DNA from: Betaproteobacteria bacterium
Lineage (GTDB): Bacteria > Pseudomonadota > Gammaproteobacteria > Burkholderiales > Rhodocyclaceae
Assembly: GCA_020621405.1 (NCBI GenBank)
Contig: JAHRYN010000004.1
Span: 145,618-209,617 of the forward strand
Length of the DNA: 64,000 bases
Direction of reading: 5' to 3'
Shown: positions 1 to 8,785 of the stretch, piece after piece
Numbering within the stretch: position 1 is the first letter of the stretch
Layout: the number at the start of each line of letters is the position of its first letter
Notes under the pieces: generated by a model
The model's input: the letters and a program-made list of their open reading frames with translations, nothing else
What the model was told of the DNA's origin: nothing
Databases searched by the model: none
Program-made: the position numbers and the translations under genes

Positions 1-107
1 GCAACTATTGGAGACGTCTCAACGATATCTAAACTCTTACGCCGACTGCCTCATGCATATCCCGCCGAACCGGTCACGCATGAGTAGCATATTTTTCGGG
101 CTCGTCC

Positions 108-1415
108 TCAACCAAGCCTGACCGCCATATCCTTGACCACCCCATGCACGATGGCCCTCAGACAGCGCATTTCGCCTGCCAGCGTGGCTGCCAGTCCGGG
201 ACGCGCTGCGACCAGGCCGGCGTTCTCCGCCTCCACGTCCTGATAGAGCACTTCCGCGAGTTGCACGATGCGTTTGATCTGCTGATCGAGCAACCGATCG
301 GCAGTAGCGCGAGCAATGTTCAACGCATGCCCCGCTTCACGCAGCAGCGCGCGATCAATGTCCGAAAAATGCCGTATGCCCAGAATGGGCCAGGCAAGCG
401 CTGTCTGCGCGGGCCAGCCTGCCTTGTCGTAGGCCGGCGAGTCGTAGCAGGCGGTACTGAGCAGGTCGTAGTGCGGCGCGAGCTGTATGCCTTCGTGCGA
501 CACGATGAAGCTAAGGTTCTTGAGGTGTGCGTCGCCATTGCCGGTGAGCGCGTTGAATGCCAGCCAGCTGAAGAGCCGCGTACGCGCAACGGCCGGGCTG
601 CGGCAGCCGTTGGCGAGCGCGGCCAGATTTTCGACGCTGCCGCTGGCGTACTTGAAACTTCGGTCCAGACCCAGCAACTGGCAGGCGTCGATGACATGAC
701 GGCGACGAATGCCATCCGGTGTGCTCAGGCGGTCGAAACGGTCAATCAGGTAGACCGGTTCGGGTACATAGCGGCGATGTACGGCAGGCACGTCGAGCCC
801 GAGACGGCGGGCCAGACGCATGACAAACCACTCATTCGCGACCGAGTGCGGGTAGTCGGGATCGGGATGATCGGGCTTGAGGATGTGGGTCGAAGGCTGC
901 GCACCCATGGGCTCGAACAGCTCACTCTTGTCGAGCACGACTGCAAGTTTGTGCTGCGCCCCTGCCAGCGACATGCGTTTGACCGCAGCGTGAGTGAGCG
1001 GCACTTTCGGCATCTGGCGGATGCGTGCCGACAGGTCTGCATCCGGCAACGGACGCAAGCCGCCAACATCCGGAGCAGGTGCGTCGGGCAGACGCAACGT
1101 CAGCGAACCGGCGGATTCCGCGCCGTACCAGCCCAGCAGACCAAAGGCGTCGGCCGCTTCGATCTTCGCGTCGCCAGCCAGCAATACCCGCTGCCCTTCT
1201 TCCGGCAACAGGTTGTCGAAGTACCACTGCGCCGGACGCAGGCTCGCGCCGTCCGGCAACGCATCAAGCTGTAACGGCAGATGCGGACTGAGGGCGAAGC
1301 GTTGCGGGTTGTTCAGCCAGGCGGTCGAGTATTGGAAGGTCCACAGGCCGCTATCCTCGCGCAGCGTGCCAACAACCTCATCGTTGATCAGTACGTTCAG
1401 CGAGCGGGCGCTCAT
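108..1415 (-). CDS. hipA: HipA-type serine/threonine kinase toxin
   Basis: This 435-residue protein has the HipA layout: an N-terminal HipA_N subdomain (about residues 1-110) followed by a PI3/4-kinase-like fold. Visible motifs are the P-loop region SLAGAQHKLAVVLD, the ATP-binding lysine in HILKPDH, the catalytic loop GNGDAHLKN and the metal-binding PHYDLLS. In E. coli HipA phosphorylates glutamyl-tRNA synthetase and causes persistence; that target is family knowledge, not seen here. The length is close to E. coli HipA (440). I chose the ATG at 1415 because it overlaps the hipB stop in an ATGA junction; the frame stays open upstream but only as antisense-like sequence inside hipB. All key motifs look intact, so the toxin is probably active. 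Confidence 0.93.
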   Translation of the reverse strand: MSARSLNVLINDEVVGTLREDSGLWTFQYSTAWLNNPQRFALSPHLPLQLDALPDGASLRPAQWYFDNLLPEEGQRVLLAGDAKIEAADAFGLLGWYGAESAGSLTLRLPDAPAPDVGGLRPLPDADLSARIRQMPKVPLTHAAVKRMSLAGAQHKLAVVLDKSELFEPMGAQPSTHILKPDHPDPDYPHSVANEWFVMRLARRLGLDVPAVHRRYVPEPVYLIDRFDRLSTPDGIRRRHVIDACQLLGLDRSFKYASGSVENLAALANGCRSPAVARTRLFSWLAFNALTGNGDAHLKNLSFIVSHEGIQLAPHYDLLSTACYDSPAYDKAGWPAQTALAWPILGIRHFSDIDRALLREAGHALNIARATADRLLDQQIKRIVQLAEVLYQDVEAENAGLVAARPGLAATLAGEMRCLRAIVHGVVKDMAVRLG

Positions 1416-1690
1416 GGACGCTTGCTCTTGGGCGCCTGTGTCGGAGCCTGCGCTTCGAGCAGACCCGCAGCATCGTCCGGGACGTCCAGCGTGACCCGCA
1501 CGCCCAGCCCGGCGAGCACGTGGAACAGCTTGCCCCAATGAACCGATTCGCTTCCGCGCTCGATCTTGCCCAGAAAGTTTTCGCTGACGCCCATGCTGCC
1601 GGCGGCATCGTCCTGGCGCATGCGCTGCGCCTTGCGTACGGCACGTACGACAGGGCCGACCCCGGATGCATGTGCAATATCTATTTTCAT
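1412..1690 (-). CDS. hipB: HipB-type antitoxin, XRE-family helix-turn-helix repressor
   Basis: This 92-residue protein carries a helix-turn-helix in about residues 20-70 (RKAQRMRQDDAAGSMGVSE, then FLGKIERGSESVHWGK) and a flexible proline-rich tail. It is the first gene of a two-gene operon and overlaps hipA by four bases. By family analogy it neutralises HipA and represses the operon by binding upstream palindromes; three such palindromes lie directly upstream. The C-terminal tail (PTQAPKSKRP) resembles the disordered protease-sensitive tail of E. coli HipB, although that functional parallel is inference. Confidence 0.9.
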   Translation of the reverse strand: MKIDIAHASGVGPVVRAVRKAQRMRQDDAAGSMGVSENFLGKIERGSESVHWGKLFHVLAGLGVRVTLDVPDDAAGLLEAQAPTQAPKSKRP

Positions 1691-1693
1691 TTT

Positions 1694-1818
1694 AAATCCT
1701 CACAATCGTGTGGATTTATAACACAAGATTCACGATGTCACTCTAAATCCTTTCGATCGTGAGGATTTCATTCTTCAACCCCGGATTATTACAAAAATCC
1801 TCATGAACGCAAGGATTT
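1694..1818 (-). promoter_or_regulatory. hipBA promoter region with three 24-bp palindromic operators
   Basis: Three copies of AAATCC-N12-GGATTT occur at 1694-1717, 1745-1768 and 1795-1818. Their starts are 51 and 50 bp apart, about five helical turns, so they face the same side of the DNA. The hipB-proximal copy also has an inner CAC/GTG symmetry. A possible -10 box TATAAA (minus strand, 1720-1715) overlaps its arm. E. coli HipB binds four TATCC-N8-GGATA sites; here the ATCC/GGAT half-sites match but the spacing is wider. Confidence 0.82.
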
Positions 1819-1944
1819 TAGACGTCCGTCGCCATCTGCAGCGCGGGGTTTCCGTACGGCGGCGGAAATCATCCACGTCTTACTGCGGACAAGCATGCAG
1901 ATGCGGCAGGACATGCGGCACGCAGTCAGCGCCGCTCGCCCGCT

Positions 1945-3141
1945 TCAGCCAAAGACCGGGACCGGTGCGAAACGCCCCTTGAGCACCTTGTCGGCGGCGC
2001 CGGCCCGCAGCCAGCCGTCGATGGCGCTGGCGTACACAGCGCGGAAGTCGGTGGTATGGATGAGGTTGTCGCCGGCGTCCAGCCGGCCCAGGTCGGAGGG
2101 CGTGCCGTAGTGGCCGCCCTTCACGCGCTTGCCGGCGAAGAACATGACGTTGGCGGTGCCGTGATCGGTGCCCAGGCTGGTGTTTTCCGGGACCCGGCGT
2201 CCGAACTCGGAGAACACGAGCATGCTGACGCGATCGGCCTGGCCGATGCGTTCCATGTCGCGCAGGAAGCCGTGGATCGCATCGGACGTGTAGGTGAGCA
2301 GGCGCTGGTGCAGGTCGGACTGCTGAACGTGGGTGTCGAAGGCATTGTTGCGGTAGCCAACGTAGTACAGGCGCGTCGGCAGGCCAGCGGCGATGCAGGC
2401 GGCCACTTTGGGCAGGCCGAGCGGGACGATGCCGTAGTCCTGGCTCGTACGGTATTTCGACCACGCGTCGCGCACCGCCAGCGAGGATTCACGTGCGCTG
2501 ACCGCCACCTGTTCGAGGAAACGGCGCGACGGATTGTCCGCACTGGCGACCTTCACGTCATCGAGCAGTTCACGCTCCTGATGGAAGGCGCTGCGCATGA
2601 AGCGGTCCGGCTCGTCGAACACCACCGGCGTGTGGATGCGGCTGCGCACCGCGAGCGACTGTGTCGCGTCGATGTTGAGCAGGTAGTTCGGCACCGGCGT
2701 CGGCGACAGGGTGTCGGCGAGCCGGCCGACCCAGCCGTAGTCGTCGCCGCTGTTGGGCGCACCGGTATGCCAGTAGGCCATGGAGGTGAAGTGGGAGAAC
2801 GACGGATTGTCGTAGCCGCAGCCGTGCACGATGGCGAGCTGGCCGTCCTTCCACAGGCGCTCGAAACCGGCCATGCCCGGGTTGAGACCGAAACGGTCGT
2901 CGATCTTGCGCACCTTGCCGGGACGGATGCCGATATTGGGCCGCAGCCTGTAGTAGCGGTCGTCGGCCCAGGGCACGACGGTATTCAGCCCGTCGTTGCC
3001 GCCGGACATTTCGAACACCACCAGGATGCGGTCCTCGGCTTCGGCCGCGGCAGCGGCCTGTGCGATGGTGCCGAAGACGCCCGGCACCATGAGCCCGGCG
3101 GAAGCCTTGAGGATGCGGCGGCGATTGTGGTCTGTGCTCAT
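1945..3141 (-). CDS. DUF1501 family secreted protein, Tat signal
   Basis: This 398-residue protein begins with a twin-arginine signal (NRRRILKASAGLMVPG, then an alanine-rich stretch) and continues with the DUF1501 hallmark VVFEMSGGNDGLNTVVPW, related to the sulfatase/alkaline phosphatase fold. FSEFGRRVPEN and GTDHGTANVMFFAG near the C-terminus also fit the family. It should be exported folded, probably with a metal ion. The function of DUF1501 proteins is not established. It lies 107 bp downstream of a DUF1800 gene on the same strand, the usual pairing of these families, so the two are probably one operon and may act together. Confidence 0.88.
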   Translation of the reverse strand: MSTDHNRRRILKASAGLMVPGVFGTIAQAAAAAEAEDRILVVFEMSGGNDGLNTVVPWADDRYYRLRPNIGIRPGKVRKIDDRFGLNPGMAGFERLWKDGQLAIVHGCGYDNPSFSHFTSMAYWHTGAPNSGDDYGWVGRLADTLSPTPVPNYLLNIDATQSLAVRSRIHTPVVFDEPDRFMRSAFHQERELLDDVKVASADNPSRRFLEQVAVSARESSLAVRDAWSKYRTSQDYGIVPLGLPKVAACIAAGLPTRLYYVGYRNNAFDTHVQQSDLHQRLLTYTSDAIHGFLRDMERIGQADRVSMLVFSEFGRRVPENTSLGTDHGTANVMFFAGKRVKGGHYGTPSDLGRLDAGDNLIHTTDFRAVYASAIDGWLRAGAADKVLKGRFAPVPVFG

Positions 3142-3248
3142 GCTTGCGTACTCCTGCTGCTTGAGGCGTTCACCGCGACGAAAACGGTAAACGCGGGCAA
3201 TTTGTTCATGTCGGGACGTGGCGGCGCGGACATCCGCTTGCTCCCGGC

Positions 3249-5069
3249 TCAGCCAAGCTGATACTCCGGCCGGCTCAGCAGCAGATGCAGCAGCAGGCGC
3301 AGCGAATCCTCGGCATAGGTGGCTGTCGCTTTCATGTCGCGCGTCCCCAGTTCCTTCTCCAGGAAGGCCGCCAGCTTGTTGCGGGTTGCACCGTCCAGCG
3401 ACACCGACAGGAAGCGGCGTTCCAGATACGCGACCACCTCTTCCGGCGTACTGCAGCCGGCATTCAGCACCATGCCGGTCAGGTCGAGCCGGGCCACGGT
3501 GCGGGAGATCGGCTTGACCCGTTCGACCGCCATCTGCCAGCCGCGATAGCTGCCGAAGCGCGTGTTGAAGTCCTCGTCGCGGTCGCCATTCATCGTGGAC
3601 ATCGCCATCATTTCCATGCCGCCGTCCGCTCCGCCTGGCTTGGTGGCGGTGGTCAGGTCGAGACCGCTGCGGACGCGCTCGTGCACGTAGCGGATCTCGT
3701 AGCCGGCCTGTGCGGCAGGATAGCGGTCGCCCGGTATGTAGTTGATGTCGGGCAGCGCCACATCGAGCGCGAAGTTGCCGCGCTCCAGCAGCAGTCCAGG
3801 CGTGATCCAGCTGCGGCCCTGGGCCCAGCCGGCCACCGTCGGCGGGTGCATCAGACGCTGACCCAGCGCCGCGGTGGTTTCGTTGAAGTCGGGCACGCCG
3901 GGAACCTCGGCAAGACCGAGCTTGCGGTAGGTGGACACCACGAGTTCCACCGGACTTTTGATGCGCGTCGCCACCGACTCGGGCGCATAGAAGTCGTGCG
4001 ACAGGAACAGCATTTCGAGGAAAGGCGCGATCTCGTAGTTGGCTTCCTTCAGGCGCCTGCCGAGTTCCGCCGCCAGCGCGGGATCGATGTCCTCGCGCAC
4101 GAAGTGGCGATAAAGCTTGGCGGCAAGAAATTTCGGCGTGGCCGGCTGATCGAGAATGAGGTCGATCACCTGCACGCCGTCGTAGTTGCCACGGTGGCCG
4201 AGCACCTCCTTGATCCCGTCGTCGTGTCGGGCCTGGTCGATGTGGAAGGCGACGCCTTCGAAATTCCAGCCGGTGAAGGCGCGGGCCGCTTCGCGGATGT
4301 CACGCTCGCTGTAGTTGCCCACGCCCATGGTGAACAGCTCCATGATTTCGCGGGCGAAATTCTCGTTCGGTGCGCCCTTGACGTTCACGCCGGCGTCGAG
4401 GAAGGCGAGCATCGCCGGGTCCTGCGCAACGCCGGTCAGCAAGGTGCGGAAGTTGCCCAGCCCCTGGGTCTGGAACAGTTGGAGCTGGTTCAGCATCTTG
4501 CGGTAGTCGCGCACCTTCTCTTCGTTGGTGGCGAAATGCCCGTGCCAGAACAGCGCCATCTTCTCCTGCAGGGGGCGCGGCGACGTCAGCATGCGGTTCG
4601 CCCACCAGTAGGCGACACGGTCGGTTTCGAGCTTGCTGGCGCGCAGCCAGTAGAAGAATTTGTTGACCACCGGCTGCATCCGGCGGTTGCCGCCGGGTTT
4701 GACCGCTACACCGAGCGCTTCACCGCTGGCGCGGGCCTGATCGGTGGTGGCCGGACGGCTGGCCGGAAACGGATCCAGCCCCTCGTCGAAGACGCCCGAA
4801 TGATCGAACGGAGGCAGCGCCGCGGCGGACACGCCGTCGAAACGGACCAGACGACGCACCGCTTCGGCCGGGGTCAGCCGGGCCAGCGCATCGATGTCCT
4901 CCGGCGTACCGCTGAAGCCTGCGCGCTCGAGCAGATGCGCGGCGCGCGCACGATTCCAGTCGGCCGGGCCGATCGGGGTCAAGTCTCCCGCCAGGGGAGA
5001 GGCTGCCGCCGCGAGCGTGCTGAATACAGCCGTCGCGAAGGCAAGCGCAGTCAGGGCGATTCGGGACAT
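3249..5069 (-). CDS. DUF1800 family secreted protein
   Basis: The protein has 606 residues from the ATG at 5069, chosen because it gives a clean Sec signal peptide (MSRIALTALAFATAVF, cut near AAA). The frame is open to 5336 but the extra residues are basic, low-complexity and unlike an N-terminus. Family features include AAHLLERAGFSGTPEDI near the N-terminus, NPRNE-type WANRMLTSPRPLQEKMALFWHGHF, ENFAREIMELFTMGVGNYSE and FTGWNF. DUF1800 proteins have no assigned biochemical role; they almost always sit upstream of a DUF1501 partner, as here. Confidence 0.87.
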   Translation of the reverse strand: MSRIALTALAFATAVFSTLAAAASPLAGDLTPIGPADWNRARAAHLLERAGFSGTPEDIDALARLTPAEAVRRLVRFDGVSAAALPPFDHSGVFDEGLDPFPASRPATTDQARASGEALGVAVKPGGNRRMQPVVNKFFYWLRASKLETDRVAYWWANRMLTSPRPLQEKMALFWHGHFATNEEKVRDYRKMLNQLQLFQTQGLGNFRTLLTGVAQDPAMLAFLDAGVNVKGAPNENFAREIMELFTMGVGNYSERDIREAARAFTGWNFEGVAFHIDQARHDDGIKEVLGHRGNYDGVQVIDLILDQPATPKFLAAKLYRHFVREDIDPALAAELGRRLKEANYEIAPFLEMLFLSHDFYAPESVATRIKSPVELVVSTYRKLGLAEVPGVPDFNETTAALGQRLMHPPTVAGWAQGRSWITPGLLLERGNFALDVALPDINYIPGDRYPAAQAGYEIRYVHERVRSGLDLTTATKPGGADGGMEMMAMSTMNGDRDEDFNTRFGSYRGWQMAVERVKPISRTVARLDLTGMVLNAGCSTPEEVVAYLERRFLSVSLDGATRNKLAAFLEKELGTRDMKATATYAEDSLRLLLHLLLSRPEYQLG

Positions 5070-5499
5070 TGCGGGCGCGTGCAAAATGAAAGAGCCAAGC
5101 CTAGACCGGCCCGGCGCCATGCTTCCAGTACGATTAGTGCCCAAATCACTCGAGATTTTCTGGATTCCACGATGTAAGGCCGGGGCGACCGGATCTTGAC
5201 CGGGCGCCCCGGCCTGCGCCGGTCGCCACGTCCGCCGACTTCGCGCGATGGACATCCCCATGCGAGATTCGTATGCTGCGCGGGGCTTTCGACGGCGCAG
5301 CCGATCAGGCCCTGAATTCAAGCTCTGGCAAGGCATGCACGAAACCGGTGAAAAACCGCGCCAGGGAACGATTACAAGAGGAACCGGAGCGCGCCTTCAA
5401 CCGGCGGCACCCGGCCAGTCATGGCGCAGGACTGCGCCCAAAACAAGGACTTTCAGGCCCCCGCAGGGAAACCCGGGGGCGCTGGAACAGGAGCTGTTG
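5070..5499. other. 430-bp intergenic region with a long hairpin
   Basis: No convincing gene lies here. A perfect 11-bp stem (5177-5187 with 5205-5215, arms AGGCCGGGGCG/CGCCCCGGCCT) encloses an inner CCGG/CCGG pair. Neither side has a clear T-tract, so it may be a leader structure of the DUF1800 gene, an operator or a factor-assisted terminator. Promoters for the divergent DUF1800 and 5500 genes should lie here; I saw no strong consensus boxes. Confidence 0.5.
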
Positions 5500-5829
5500 A
5501 TGAAGTACTACGATTACCCGGCCGAGAAATTCGCCAATGCCCGCCAGATCTTGCTGCCGCCCTTTCCCAAGGGTGAAATCGATGCAATCGACCGCGCCTT
5601 CATGGAGTGTCGCGTCGGCCTGCACCGGATGAACCGCGCCAAGCTGGACGACACCGTGCGCACGTGGATCTACACGCTTGAATGCTTCATGAATGCCGAG
5701 GGCTTTTCCGATGCCGATGGCGAAAGCGCCTGGACGCGGAAGCTGAAAAGCCTGACCGATGCAGACAAGCAGCAAATTTTTCAGCTGGTGACCGATCTGG
5801 GCAACTGGTTCGCCAGCCAGGAAGTCTAG
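5500..5829 (+). CDS. conserved hypothetical protein, 109 residues
   Basis: I do not recognise a named family. The ATG at 5500 has a GGAG-type ribosome site 8-9 bases upstream. The frame is open back to 5248, but that part reads as basic low-complexity peptide. The protein is soluble, mildly acidic and probably helical (FANARQILLPPFPKGEIDAI, then DRAFMECRVGLHRMNRAKLD), with no signal peptide or membrane segment. It stands alone and is followed by a strong hairpin terminator, so it is probably a monocistronic cytoplasmic protein. Confidence 0.7.
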   Translation: MKYYDYPAEKFANARQILLPPFPKGEIDAIDRAFMECRVGLHRMNRAKLDDTVRTWIYTLECFMNAEGFSDADGESAWTRKLKSLTDADKQQIFQLVTDLGNWFASQEV

Positions 5830-5845
5830 GGGAAGGCCTTACATT

Positions 5846-5870
5846 CCCCGGGGGGGAGCCCCCGGGGTTT
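5846..5870 (+). terminator. intrinsic terminator, possibly bidirectional
   Basis: A 9-bp GC-only stem (CCCCGGGGG / CCCCCGGGG, 5846-5854 with 5859-5867) with a four-base loop is followed by TTT. It lies between the converging 5500 gene and the PEP-CTERM gene. Confidence 0.72.
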
Positions 5871-5890
5871 CCTTCCCCATCGCCGGTGTT

Positions 5891-7984
5891 TCAGCGGCGA
5901 CGGCGAGCCGCGGCAAGGCCGATCAGGCCCAGACCGGCGAGCATCAGTGCGTAGGTCTCCGGTTCGGGCACCGCCGACACCAGGCTCACCCCCAGCGTCT
6001 TGCCGTTCCACGCGGCCGTGGCCTGACGGCCGGGTGTCAGGCCGATCACCTCGATGGTCGCTGCGCTGCCGGTGGTCGGATGGGCCAGGCGCAGCGTGCC
6101 GCCGACTTCCAGCAGATTGGCGAAGGACACGGCGCCGGTGCCGGTGCCGGTGTAGTCGCTGAAATCAAGCACGATGCGACCGCCGTAGAAGTTGCCGCTG
6201 CCGAGGATGATCAGATGGTCGCGCAGCGCGGGATCATCGCCATCGATCTCCAGCACGAGGTCGCCGCCGGTCTGGGTGTAGTTGCTCAGTGTCAGGGTGC
6301 CGGGCGAGGTGCCCGGCGCGAAGATGCCGCCGGAGTTGCTGACATTGCCCACGATGGTGCCGGTGCCCTTGAGCAGGCCGCCTTGCAGCAGGACATTGCC
6401 GTTCAGCGTACCGAGCACCGTCGCCACGCCCGCCGTCTGGGTCAGGCCGCCGCTCATCGTGCTGCCTGACCGTACGATCAGTTCGCCCTGATTGACGAAC
6501 TGGAACGGGCTGCCGGTCTGCAGCGCGACGGACGCCGCCCCGGACACATCCACCGTTCCCTGGTTGGTGATCTTGCCGCCGCTGGCGATGGTGAAGGCGT
6601 TGACCGTGCCGTTGGCCTCGATCCGGCCCTGGTTGACGATTTCGCCGCGCAGTTGCGCCACGCCGCGGAATGTCTGGCCGCTGCCCACGGTGAGCACCGG
6701 CACGCGGCCGATGATGTTGCCGTAGTAGTCGATCATGTTGCCGGCATCGTCGGTGAACTCGACCGTTCCGTTGCCGGCCAGTGCGGTGTCGCCGAACAGT
6801 CTCAGCTTGGCGTAAGTGGTGGCGCTGACATCGCGCGGATGCGCATTGCCGAAGGCGATGACGCCGTTGTTGGTGATGGTGTTCGTCAGGCCGTTCAGGC
6901 CGAAATTCATTTCGTTGCCCGAGGTCGCCTCGACACGGCCTTCGATGGTGACGCTGGTGAGGAAGGTCGCCGAGGCATTGGTGCCGTCGGTGAATATCCG
7001 GCCGCTGCCGGACGTGCGCAGCGTACCGCCCAGCACGCTCGCACCCAGGTCAATCGACGATCCGTTGCGCGCTTCAACCACGCCGCCGGCGTTGTTCATG
7101 GCGGTGGTGATCCACATGCGGCTGCCGTTTTCGGCGCGCATACTGCCGGTGTTGACCAGCGAATACGGGACGGACGGTGTCGTGTTCGGCGATGTCATCA
7201 CCATCAGGAACGAGTTCGGGTTGTCCGCAATCACGTCGCCATGATTGATCACCACCAGACGGCCGCTGGACAGAGTTCCGTTGTAGCCCAGCCTGCCGGC
7301 GCCGCGCAGCGTGTGGCCGGCTGCGATTTCCAGCGTGTTGGCGTCTGTGCTGTAGCCGAAGATCACCTGGTTGTCGTTGAAGGTGGCGCGGTCATTGGTG
7401 TAGCCATTGCTCAACAGCGTCTGTCCCGTGCCCGACAGCGTCACGTGACCGCTGATGCCCAGCGTCGCGAACTGGCCGTCGGAAGTGATGCGCAGCGTGC
7501 CGTTGTTGGTGATGGTCGTGCCGCCGCCGGTATCCACCACCACCAGGCGGCTGATGCCGTAGGTGTAGTTGATGGCATCACTGAACGAGGCGGAGCCGCC
7601 GACCACCAGCGTGTCGCCGCTGTCTATGGTCAGCCGTGCGGCCGCCGCGCCCGGGCCGCAGTTGAATGAACTCGGGCAGAACGGATTGGCTGCCACCGGA
7701 GAGGCCGGCGATACCTGCACCGTGCTGTTTCGGGCCGGATTGTTGTCGATGAACACCGGCGACGGCAGGCCGGCTGAAGGCGGGCCACTGGGCGTCCAGT
7801 TCGACTGGAAGGTCGATCCGACCAGCTTGTTGCCGGTCGTCCACAAGGTATCCGCGTCGCCCAGCCAGACATAGTCGGTAGCCTGGGCGGACTGGATGCC
7901 GCCCAGCGCCAGTCCGATGAGTGCGGCCAGGCGGGTCAGACGGGCTGCAGCAGGGCGGGCGGAAACGAACTCGATATGCGTCAT
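5891..7984 (-). CDS. large PEP-CTERM surface protein, autotransporter/beta-helix-like
   Basis: The protein has 697 residues from the ATG at 7984, which gives a good signal peptide (ARLTRLAALIGLALGG, cut after AQA). The body is built of repeated short beta-strand units of the NNGTLRI / NQGTVDVSGA / GTGTIVGNVSNSGG kind seen in beta-helical adhesins, ending with the FAPGTSPGTLTLSNY motif of autotransporter-associated repeats. The C-terminus is a textbook PEP-CTERM signal: VPEPETYALMLAGL, a hydrophobic segment, then RRRR. It should be exported by Sec and processed by an exosortase encoded elsewhere. There is no beta-barrel domain. A structured leader precedes it. Confidence 0.88.
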   Translation of the reverse strand: MTHIEFVSARPAAARLTRLAALIGLALGGIQSAQATDYVWLGDADTLWTTGNKLVGSTFQSNWTPSGPPSAGLPSPVFIDNNPARNSTVQVSPASPVAANPFCPSSFNCGPGAAAARLTIDSGDTLVVGGSASFSDAINYTYGISRLVVVDTGGGTTITNNGTLRITSDGQFATLGISGHVTLSGTGQTLLSNGYTNDRATFNDNQVIFGYSTDANTLEIAAGHTLRGAGRLGYNGTLSSGRLVVINHGDVIADNPNSFLMVMTSPNTTPSVPYSLVNTGSMRAENGSRMWITTAMNNAGGVVEARNGSSIDLGASVLGGTLRTSGSGRIFTDGTNASATFLTSVTIEGRVEATSGNEMNFGLNGLTNTITNNGVIAFGNAHPRDVSATTYAKLRLFGDTALAGNGTVEFTDDAGNMIDYYGNIIGRVPVLTVGSGQTFRGVAQLRGEIVNQGRIEANGTVNAFTIASGGKITNQGTVDVSGAASVALQTGSPFQFVNQGELIVRSGSTMSGGLTQTAGVATVLGTLNGNVLLQGGLLKGTGTIVGNVSNSGGIFAPGTSPGTLTLSNYTQTGGDLVLEIDGDDPALRDHLIILGSGNFYGGRIVLDFSDYTGTGTGAVSFANLLEVGGTLRLAHPTTGSAATIEVIGLTPGRQATAAWNGKTLGVSLVSAVPEPETYALMLAGLGLIGLAAARRRR

Positions 7985-8023
7985 GGCTCCACTCTTCAGG
8001 GGGATTTTCGAAGCCTGGACGCT

Positions 8024-8076
8024 AAGGCAGGCGACAGGGTCTCGCCATCCCCTCACCGGGGGTGTCGGCCTGCCTT
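8024..8076 (-). promoter_or_regulatory. structured 5' leader hairpin of the PEP-CTERM gene
   Basis: A perfect 9-bp stem (AAGGCAGGC 8024-8032, GCCTGCCTT 8068-8076) continues into GACA/TGTC with one bulge and closes on a CCCC-TCACC-GGGG hairpin. It ends 40 bases upstream of the start codon, inside the presumed 5' UTR. It matches no riboswitch class I can recognise. It could be a regulatory RNA element, or a terminator of the upstream RNase H-like gene, though no T-tract follows. Confidence 0.45.
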
Positions 8077-8144
8077 ACAGAGGGATGCGCGAGGAAAAAC
8101 CCGACGCCGGAACATCCGGCCGAACCGTTTGCTTCCGCCCGATA

Positions 8145-8648
8145 TCAGGCAGGGCCGGATGCGCCGCGCCGGTGACGGCCGGTTTGGCGCTGCGGACGCC
8201 CGGGAACGGGTGCCGGCTTGTCCGGCAGGCCGACTGCCGCGCGCGACAGGCGGTCGGCGTCGCGGTTGCGGTGACGCGGCACCCAGCGCAGTTCGACCAT
8301 CTCGAAGCGCGACAGCGAGACAGCCAGTCCGCGCAGCTGGCTGTTCAGCGGCTCGACCACAGTCCGCTTTTCACCGTTGAGATGGCGGACCACGAAGTCG
8401 CTGTCGCCGGTGACGACCAGCCGGCGCACGCCCTCGGCATGGGCGCGATCGAGGGCGACATGCAGGGCTTCGAGTTCGGCTTCGTTGCTGCAGCCATGGC
8501 GGCTGCCGGGCTGCGACAACTCGATGCACCGGCCGTCGGGCGCCAGCAGCAGCGCGCCGAGACCAAGGCGGCCCGGGTTGGGCAGCGCGCAGCCGTCGAA
8601 CCACAGCCGCCAGACCGACACGTCGGCCCCTTCGATCGATCCGTTCAT
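8145..8648 (-). CDS. RNase H type-1 domain protein
   Basis: This 167-residue protein has the RNase HI fold with four acidic catalytic residues visible: Asp18 in WRLWFDGC, the glutamate in [12 protein letters not shown], Asp82 in [10 protein letters not shown], and the final aspartate in [12 protein letters not shown]. It is the stand-alone, reverse-transcriptase-like RNase H (RVT_3) type rather than classical RnhA. It should cut RNA in RNA-DNA hybrids. The last 25 residues are a basic, proline-rich tail ([19 protein letters not shown]). It is transcribed away from fabI, whose promoter lies just upstream. Confidence 0.85.
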   Translation of the reverse strand: MNGSIEGADVSVWRLWFDGCALPNPGRLGLGALLLAPDGRCIELSQPGSRHGCSNEAELEALHVALDRAHAEGVRRLVVTGDSDFVVRHLNGEKRTVVEPLNSQLRGLAVSLSRFEMVELRWVPRHRNRDADRLSRAAVGLPDKPAPVPGRPQRQTGRHRRGASGPA

Positions 8649-8734
8649 GGCGAAACAGGACAGGAAAACGCGATGTTGCCACGTGCACTGCCCGTATCGA
8701 CGGCGCCGGACGAAGCGACAGGCGCTGCATCCCC

Positions 8735-8740
8735 TATAAT
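8735..8740 (+). promoter_or_regulatory. predicted -10 box of the fabI promoter
   Basis: A perfect TATAAT lies 45 bp upstream of the fabI ATG. No good -35 hexamer is visible at the right distance. A GGAG ribosome site precedes the ATG at 8786. Confidence 0.4.
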
Positions 8741-8785
8741 CCGGCCTCCCCCAACCGGCCGGAAGCCGGAATACTGGAGACGTAC

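Noticed and set aside
3285-5177. 630-codon open frame opposite the DUF1800 gene
   Set aside because: Antisense shadow; the minus-strand gene has a signal peptide and family motifs.
8024-8144. Possible c-di-GMP (GEMM) or other known riboswitch
   Set aside because: The conserved GEMM core and tetraloop-receptor pattern are not present; only nested stems are seen.
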